A stretch of 64,000 nucleotides of DNA from Azorinus chamasolen (lineage: Eukaryota; Mollusca; Bivalvia; Cardiida; Solecurtidae): contig OY755252.1 of assembly GCA_963576725.1 (NCBI GenBank), positions 56,015,985 through 56,079,984 of the forward strand, in the 5' to 3' direction. Under the pieces are notes generated by a model. That model did no database searches. It saw only the letters and a program-made list of their open reading frames with translations, and had not been told where the DNA came from. A program made the position numbers and the translations under genes. Shown here piece by piece: positions 53,758 to 61,400 of the stretch. Position 1 is the first letter of the stretch. Each line of letters opens with the position of its first letter.

Positions 53758-53970
53758 TTAACCAAAGCCCCGTATTACATATTTACGCCCCTTTTAATGC
53801 GTTTACAAACTCAGATCAAACGGCTTCTGTAGGATCTGTCTGAGCAGGGTCTGTTCTGTTTACTTATGGAATAATAAAGATCTGATTCTACAGATTCTGT
53901 CATGGTCAAACGTTTCTGTGTTTATATGCCATTATGAAACTTCAGTTGATTTCAATATTTCTATAATGAA
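53758..53970 (+). mobile_element. Family C MITE
   Basis: TTAACCAAAGCCCCGTATTAC, core ACTCAGATCAAACGGCTTCTGTAGGATCTGTCTGAGCAGGGTCTG, flanked on the right by the family D copy at 53975. Confidence 0.55.
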
Positions 53971-53974
53971 TATA

Positions 53975-54179
53975 CAGTAGAACCCCTCTAATGCGACCAC
54001 TTAAAGAATACGCATAGCTGCCTTTATAAGCAGGTGGTTGCTTAATACAGGACAAAAGTAATGCAGAAAGCTCCTCTAGGAGTTTTCTGCATTACTTTTG
54101 TCCTGCATTAAGCTACCACCTGCATCTAGCACCCAGAATTGTACCTATTTTAGGTGGTCGCATTAGCGCGGGTTTACTG
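53975..54179 (+). mobile_element. TA family D MITE
   Basis: TA-CAGTAGAACCCCTCTAATGCG...CGCATTAGCGCGGGTTTACTG-TA. The palindrome runs from GCAGGTGGTTGCTTAATAC to CATTAAGCTACCACCTGC with apex CTCCTCTAGGAG. Confidence 0.85.
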
Positions 54180-54248
54180 TACATGGAGTAAAATACTAAG
54201 TGCTTGTTTTTATAAAAGTTCTATTTTAAGCTGTTTGTCCTGATCCCA

Positions 54249-54470
54249 TTTACCCATTTGCGCCCACGATCCCATATATGGGACGTAGGCAAACAGTGTA
54301 TACTCTGATCAGACGCCGCATTATGCGGCGTCTGATCAGAGTATACACTGTTCGCTGACAGGAAATTCAATATAAAACAAAATAAAAATTAAAATTTAGA
54401 CCAGACATCCCTTAGATACAAAAAAGAACTAATCCAATATATAAGCATGGAAGAATCCACTGATAACGAC
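54249..54470 (-). mobile_element. TTAA family H MITE, inverted copy
   Basis: TTTACCCATTTGCGCCCACGATCCCATATATGGGA at the left, central palindrome AACAGTGTATACTCTGATCAGACG..ATGCGG, and right end CATGGAAGAATCCACTG. Confidence 0.75.
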
Positions 54471-54991
54471 TCCCATTTTCAAACAGCTTTTATACAGATG
54501 AGACATTGAGCAACTCGGCGTCTCATCAGGATCCAAGCTGTTTGACATTCAGTCAATAATTTCTCTTAAGCTTGACCGATTCGAAAGAAATAAAAAAAAT
54601 CAACCATATTTGAGCAACTAGTATGTTTTACATGTGGCTAAGGGTCAATGAAGGAAATGTTACCTGTGTTTGTTGATCATTTTGTTGTTGTATTTTTCAG
54701 TCACAATGATTAAATTTCTGTGAATACAGAGTAACAGCGACGCACAATTTCAAGTACGTATGTACTAAAATTCAACAGCCACTGTTCCGTCATACACTTT
54801 TTGTTTCTCAAACCTATATCCTTGTATTTGTATGCCATAAATACTGCAATCCAAAATTACTGAAGAAGTAAGTTTAAAGGCGTGGTCTGGATATAGTATG
54901 GAGATCGGGTTTTCTTAAATCCAAAAGGTCTGGAAAGTTCGCTACAATAGCTTAAAGGTTTGCAACTAGATTTCAACCGGATGGTAAGGAG

Positions 54992-55219
54992 TTTATCCCT
55001 TACCCTCAAGAGCTATTTTAGACCCAACTTCTTTTGAATAAATCTACCGAAAAGGATCATGTACTAGAGAAAAGGAAACTTTTAGATGTATGTAGTTTTG
55101 AAACCATTGTGATAAATAGGGCATTTGCTCCTACGGAGCAAATGCTGTATATATCAAAATGGTTTCAAACATGGACTTTTACAGAAGTTTCAAAGTATTT
55201 CAATATGAGGGAATGATAA
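54992..55219 (+). mobile_element. Family B MITE
   Basis: TTATCCCTTACCCTCAAGAGC at the left and AATATGAGGGAATGATAA at the right, with hairpin ACCATTGTGATAAATAGGGCATTTGCTCC. Confidence 0.7.
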
Positions 55220-56323
55220 AAGGTAAGTGATCCGCCTTCAACCGGATGGTAAGGCATTTAATATGCGTGGTCATATGTATTCTTTGTCCGCTGTGAACTA
55301 TATAATGTCTATTCAGCTTAAATATTTGACTTCTTCGATTCGCTTAAGGTTTTGTAAAATTATGAAAACGAGTGTCAGAGATCTTGAAGTCTAATCGAGG
55401 TGTCAAACAGTTTGGATCCATGGATCCGAGTTACTCGCCATCTCATCTGGGTCCAAGCTGTTTGCGAATCCGAGTCAGTCCGCAGATGGTATAATGAGCG
55501 TTTAAACAGTACAGCGTACTTTAACTACCCTAAAACTTCAGACATCCAGTCTCCCCTCTCCGTGTTTTTGTTGTGTGTGGGTTTTTTTTCAATTTGAATA
55601 AGGGATTTTGACCACTGCCATTTTGATAACTTTAAATTAGACTGCCACAGTAGGAAACGGTGTAGACCCTGATCAAACTGCTTTTTTCAGGAGCAGTTTG
55701 ATCTGGGTCTACACTATTTGCCTACGTTCGTCTGTCCGAATAATTACTGTAAATAGGGTATTCCGAATCAACTTCTACTTATGCGATATGCGGGAAGATT
55801 GCTGTTTAAGGTCTACGTCACGCACGTGACCCCATGTGACCTAGTTCTAGTTGTTCATGGCTTGAAGGTTTGGAATTCTTGTAAACATTATTCTGCAGGG
55901 GGAAAATAACTTTCTTTTTACTTGCGATTCGTTCAAGCGTTGGAGAAACTATTCACTGAGTGTCAAACAGCTTGGATCCAGATGAGACGCCGAGTTACTC
56001 GGCGTCTCATCTGGATTAAATTTGTTTGCAAATGCGAGTGTTTTCATGACCGGCATGATCAGGATTAAGGTTACGTAACAATCTTTTCAGTGACGTAGTA
56101 ATAAGAGTGCGAAACAAGGTTGGATCGTGATGAGATGCCGAGTTACTCGGTGTCTCGTCCAGGTCCAAGCTGTTGTTAAGGTAGTCATAGGTTCTCTCGT
56201 AACAGATTAAAGGTTTAAAAGAAGGTAACGAATTCAATCCTTGAACTATATGTATACATGCCTCTGATATGGTATACTGTACCTGGACAAAGTGCTCTCA
56301 ACTTCCCTATATAAATACATGTA

Positions 56324-56534
56324 CAGTAAAACCTCTCTATAACGGCCACTAAATCGTGTTAATTAGTTGGTATTTAGGGCAGGTGAAAATAGGCTGCTTA
56401 AAGCAAGGTGAAAGTAAAACAGAACGCTCCTACAGGAGCGTTCTGTTTTGCTTTCACCTTGCTTTAAGCAGCCACCTGCCTGTAACACAAAATACTTGAT
56501 GTAATTTAGTGGCCGTTATAGAGAGGTTTTACTG
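56324..56534 (+). mobile_element. TA family D MITE, full length
   Basis: TA-CAGTAAAACCTCTCTATAACGGCCACTAAAT with a perfect inverted right end and TA. The central palindrome AAAGCAAGGTGAAAGTAAAACAGAACGCTCCTACAGGAG... is nearly perfect. It is the best reference copy of the family. Confidence 0.9.
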
Positions 56535-56589
56535 TATTATCAAAACAGGTGGTCTAAATCTGGGCATCCTTTAAGACCGGGTTCACGCC

Positions 56590-56850
56590 TAAGCATTTCT
56601 CTCATAGAAACAAAGCCTTTCGCTCACAGAGACACGTTACGTTGCCTTGTAAACAGAGTAGACCCAGATCAGACGGCTCCTGTGGGATGCATCTGATCAG
56701 GGTCTGCTCTGTTTACTTGTGAAATAATATAGATCTGATACTGCAGCTTCCGCCATTGTTGCCCTTTGTTCGTGGTACGATTCTAAAATACAGCTAATTA
56801 TCATTCATATATTCATTATTTCTCTCGTGAATATTCATGAGGGAAGGTGG
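56590..56850 (+). mobile_element. Family C MITE
   Basis: TAAGCATTTCTCTCATAGAAAC at the left, core AACAGAGTAGACCCAGATCAGACGGCTCC..GGGTCTGCTCTGTT, and GAATATTCATGAGGGAAGG at the right. Confidence 0.65.
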
Positions 56851-56934
56851 TTATTGCAAGACCAACATTATGAAGAGTGTTCTATAAGGAGTTTTCCGTT
56901 ATACTTTCATCCTGCGTGAACCAGCTACAGTAAA

Positions 56935-57115
56935 ACACCGAAACTAAATCAAGCATCATTAAGACATGTGGCAGCTTAATGCATGATGAAAGTCGTGCAG
57001 AAAGCTCCTCTATGAGTTTTCTGCATGACTTTCACCCTGCATTAAGCAGCCACTGTCTAAAATGACACAAATTCTTCATTTCTAGAATTTCGAAGTATCG
57101 AGTTTTTACTGTACA
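56935..57115. mobile_element. Family D MITE remnant
   Basis: GGCAGCTTAATGCATGATGAAAGTCG..GACTTTCACCCTGCATTAAGCAGCC, right remnant TATCGAGTTTTTACTGTA. Confidence 0.65.
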
Positions 57116-57116
57116 T

Positions 57117-57200
57117 GCAGGGGCGTAGCTAGCGATACGCACTTACGCACGTGCGTAACATAAATATAAAAGGTGAAAACATTATTATGGCTAAAATGCC
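57117..57200 (+). mobile_element. hAT-type element end
   Basis: CAGGGGCGTAGCTAGCGATACGCACTTACGCACGTGCG. The bases CACTTACGCACGTGCGTAA are inverted relative to the right end of the element at 1164-1500. Confidence 0.55.
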
Positions 57201-57294
57201 AAAGCAAAGTGGGTAAGCGTTGACAGACGTTCTGTTTTGTCATGTAAGTTTTAACCAAATCCCTGTTATTGATGCCTGTATAAAAGTCAGCTTT

Positions 57295-57444
57295 TTAACC
57301 CTTTCCCCATAGGCTATTTTTAGACCCAGCCTCTTTGAATGAATCTACCAGAAAGGAGCATTTACTAGAGAAAAGTAAAAGTTTAGAATTTTGTAGTTTG
57401 AGAGGAGTCGAGTCAAACAAAGTCAATATGAGGGAAATGGTTAA
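57295..57444 (+). mobile_element. TTAA family B MITE lacking the hairpin
   Basis: TTAACCCTTTCCCCATAGGC...ATATGAGGGAAATGGTTAA. The terminal regions are joined without the central palindrome, as expected if the hairpin was deleted. Confidence 0.75.
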
Positions 57445-57466
57445 GAGACATATACATGTCTTTGGG

Positions 57467-57696
57467 TTAACCCATTCCCTGATATTGACGACTTTTGACG
57501 ACTCCGCGAAAGTCACTTTGTGAAACCATTGTGATAAATAGAGCATTTGCTCCTAGGAGCAAATGCTCTATTGATCACAATGGTTTCGAACTACAAAATT
57601 ATATTTTAAAAAATCCTTTTCTCTAGTTAATGCTCCTTTTCGGTAGATTTATTCAATGAGGTTGTATCTAAAAATAGCCTATGAGGTAATGGGTTT
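57467..57696 (+). mobile_element. TTAA family B MITE
   Basis: TTAACCCATTCCCTGATATTG...CTATGAGGTAATGGGTTTG, with central palindrome GAAACCATTGTGATAAATAG..apex CTCCTAGGAG. The right TTAA is mutated. Confidence 0.78.
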
Positions 57697-57853
57697 GCAA
57701 ATCTCACGTGTCAGTTTGAAAGGTAAGACAATTACGTTATTATATAGCCTAACTTAATCAAATTTACATTTTACTATCAAACTATTTAAAAATGCTTGGT
57801 TGCTTTTATATTTTACAAACTATTTAATTGTTTAGTTACGTAAATATCTTATA

Positions 57854-58057
57854 CAGTAAAACCTCTCTTAACCGGCCTTTAAATTTAGTATGAATATCGG
57901 TCTTGGAGACAGGTGGCAGCTTAATGCAGGGTGAAAGTCATGCAGAAAGCTCCTAGAGGAGCTTTCTGCATGACTTTCACCCTGCATTAAGCAACCACCT
58001 GCCTAAAAGTGTCTAAATTCTTATCTACTAGAATTCCGGTTAAGAGAGGTTTTACTG
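57854..58057 (+). mobile_element. TA family D MITE, full length
   Basis: TA-CAGTAAAACCTCTCTTAACCGG...CCGGTTAAGAGAGGTTTTACTG-TA. A near-perfect palindrome runs from GCAGCTTAATGCAGGGTGAA to CACCCTGCATTAAGC, with apex CTCCTAGAGGAG. Confidence 0.9.
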
Positions 58058-58405
58058 TATACATGTACATGTTCTGATATATGAACTCTGCTGTATTTAG
58101 ACACGATACCCTTTACACATCTGTTAGGCTAAATAAAGATTATCTGGATATTTAAAAAAAATAATACCTGTATAATAATATTGGTCATGAACAAACAACA
58201 CATCATTAAACGTTAAACAATACGGTGTATATCAAAATTAAGCTGCTGTCGAAGCTTACGACAAAATGACAACTGTTGCCTACGACTGGGTACGACAGTT
58301 TAAGGGATATAAATAAACACATGGTTTAAAACTTCCGGTGTAAACATACATTGGGACAGGGCATGCATTGGGTCGGACTTGACTCGTAAAAATATAAATA
58401 TTAAA

Positions 58406-58444
58406 ATGCCGCCTCATCCACATTGTCACTGGCGAGGAGTGAAA
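58406..58444 (+). CDS. TTC38: Exon 1 of the TTC38-like gene
   Basis: ATG opens MPPHPHCHWRGVK and the exon ends in phase 0 at AAA|GTAAGT, a consensus donor. The WRG..K matches the WRD(x)Q start of TTC38. A TTAA element begins 10 bases after the exon, at 58455. Confidence 0.6.
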
Positions 58445-61400
58445 GTAAGTACTGTTAACCCGTTACTTCATGAATATTCATGTATGAAATTATGAATGCA
58501 TGTATATTAATTAACTGATATATTTAATTACGTGTAAAGTGGCTTATGCATCCACAGGCGAAGTTTTAGTCCTGGTATATGAACACAATTTATAATGATT
58601 GGTCAGACCAGACACTCTAGAACTTTATCTATATTACTCTATAAGCAAACAGAACATACCCTGATCAATCAGAAAGCTCCTGTGAGAATTGCTGATCTAG
58701 GTATACTCTGTTTGCACAGACGAAATGATGTGTACATACGTAGTAGCCTACGTACTACAACTTACCAGTGAGATAGACCGTTAATGGACATTATGCTGAG
58801 ACATGCCACTGATAACAAGGTTTATTCTTTCGCTGCAAATGTTACATCTGTAATTATATATGCAAACAATTTGAATCCAGATGAGACGCCGAGTAACTCG
58901 GCGTCTCATCAGGATCCAAACTGTTTGTTACTGTGCCTGTTTTTGAAACGGAGAAAAATATAAACAAAATGAGAATTGTAGCTGATGATAAAGTTGGCAA
59001 ACGGCGCAGTTTGGCAGCGACATATTTAGCAGCAGAAACAGCAACGCCATATTTCTTGATATATACAATGCGGTANNNNNNNNNNNNNNNNNNNNNNNNN
59101 NNNNNNNNNNNNNNNNNNNNNNNNNNNNNNNNNNNNNNNNNNNNNNNNNNNNNNNNNNNNNNNNNNNNNNNNNNNNNNNNNNNNNNNNNNNNNNNNNNNN
59201 NNNNNNNNNNNNNNNNNNNNNNNNNNNNNNNNNNNNNNNNNNNNNNNNNNNNNNNNNNNNNNNNNNNNNNNNNNNAGCAGAGGAAATATTCTGTAAAAAA
59301 TAATTTGCTCAGCAGGCTAAAGGTTAATGCAGGGACGAATGTCATGCAGATAGCTTCTTTGGTTTTTTTGTTTTATCGAATTGTGCTCTGCATTGAAACT
59401 ACCATCTGTCTGTGAAACATATATTTAGAGCTGCTTTTTGGGTGGTCGTTTTAAGGACAGGCGTTACTGTACATTATATGGTACTCATCCGCATCAGTAA
59501 ATCGTATGTTTAAAACAGGTGGTAGATCGCGATCTACACTGTTTTGCAAATTGGCTAGACCGCAAAAACAACCCTTTTCCGTGGTCTGGTTCACTGAGAC
59601 CCCTGTTATAGGGAAGTAAACATTTTATAGTTTGCCTGCAAAGTAAAAATTGATGAACCGTCATGGTTTAAATATTTGGGCTATGGAATAAATGTACAGT
59701 TGAACTTCGATATCTCGAACTCTGATAACTCGAAACTTCGGTATAGCTCAAGCTAAACGTTCGGTCCTTCCAAAATCTTACAATACAGAATTGCTCTAAC
59801 ATATCTAGGAAACACATTTAACAGCTTAATGCAGTTCCACATTAATGCTGAAAGCTCCTGTCTCTAGGAGAATCTAACCAGGACGCCGCAATTGAAATCC
59901 ACCGGCTGATCTAGTTCTATACTGTTTTTCAAAGCCGAAAGATCGGTTGTCGAATAGTGAGGCTTATGTATGTTTTTACAGGAATGGCGGGGACCTTGGT
60001 CTACCCATGAGTTACCGTCAGCGATGATGCCTGTAAGATGTACGATGCCGCCCCTGGACACAGGTAACTGTCGCATATATGTCCGCGTATATCCTGCATG
60101 CTGCGAGGCCCCCTTTCTATAAACAGGTTTTCGGGGGGGGGGGGGGTATTGTTAGAAAAGTTTGGAAAAGATTGTGGACTCTAATCCGGAAATCGTCCTT
60201 ATCACTTTGCTCCATTACTATTCTAAATGAAATGATGAACATCGTGAATATTAATTAGATTATTTTTTTAAATGGAAATCTTTGCTGAAGCAGAAAACTG
60301 TAGAATTATATCTAGGAGTTTGCATTATGAGCAAACAGTGCATATCCTGATCAGACGGCTCCTATTTGATCCGTCTGATCTGGGTCTACTCTGTTTGCAA
60401 ATATTTAGAAATACGTATTTATTGAGTAAAGGGTTAAAGATACATGCTCATGAATATACTGTCTATCTTTACTCGTATGTCATAGGGTGAAAACTAATCC
60501 CGCCTCTACTTGAATAAAATTTTGATTATTGAATTGGTGTTATTTGTTATCTTTTTAGCCCTTCTCCTGCTGAATTTTAAAATACATTTCTCCTTCTTTA
60601 CCCATGCCCTGTTGTATAACTACATATATCTTCACTGTGTACAAGTATTTCGCTGCGCAATCACTGCTGTGGAGTGCACTGGTTTGCACAATCAACTTGT
60701 AAATAGTGCAGACCCTGATGAGGACAGCTCCTGCAGGAGCTGTCCTCATCTGGGTCTTCACTATTTACAGGTAGGTATATTGACGTGAATAGCAAGCGAA
60801 GAGTTAATTCCTATATGATTAACATAACTCCTTGTCCAACTAGTTTTGATGGGAAAAGGGAACTAACCTCATATACTGTTGCATGCTAACGTTCTTGTCA
60901 CGTGATAATTGGTCATTTTTTTGCCACTTTCGGTCAGACATCTTGGTTTGCAGCAAAGCATAATATTGTTAATCTGGATAGTATTGAATTAGCCAGGTAA
61001 CTAAGTTTATCATTTAGCTATTTGTGTAATTAGGTTTATTTATTAGTATATAACTGTGACATTTCTCCTATCGTGCAATTTATTCACTAAACTAATTTCT
61101 ACTTTAAACGTATGCTGTCAATATTCTTCGATAATTTCAGTATGTGAAATGTGTGTTGTTCTTTTACTTACTGATTAATTGCTACTTGCCTTTTTGTCGG
61201 AAAATAGCTATAAAGCTAATGTTATTATGTTTTGCATAAGCGACTCTAAATAAAGCTTCTTGTATCTTAAATCTAGTATCTAGAAAATAGCGACACAAAC
61301 TATTGACATGGGGGCTATTCATTTAATCATTTCCCTGCTATAAAGTTATGTCTACTTAATGGATTACCGCATAGGCTATTTTTAGATACAACCTCTTTGA

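Noticed and set aside
58854..59415. 160-163-residue open frames on both strands
   Set aside because: They span the 200-N gap and exist only because unknown bases contain no stops.
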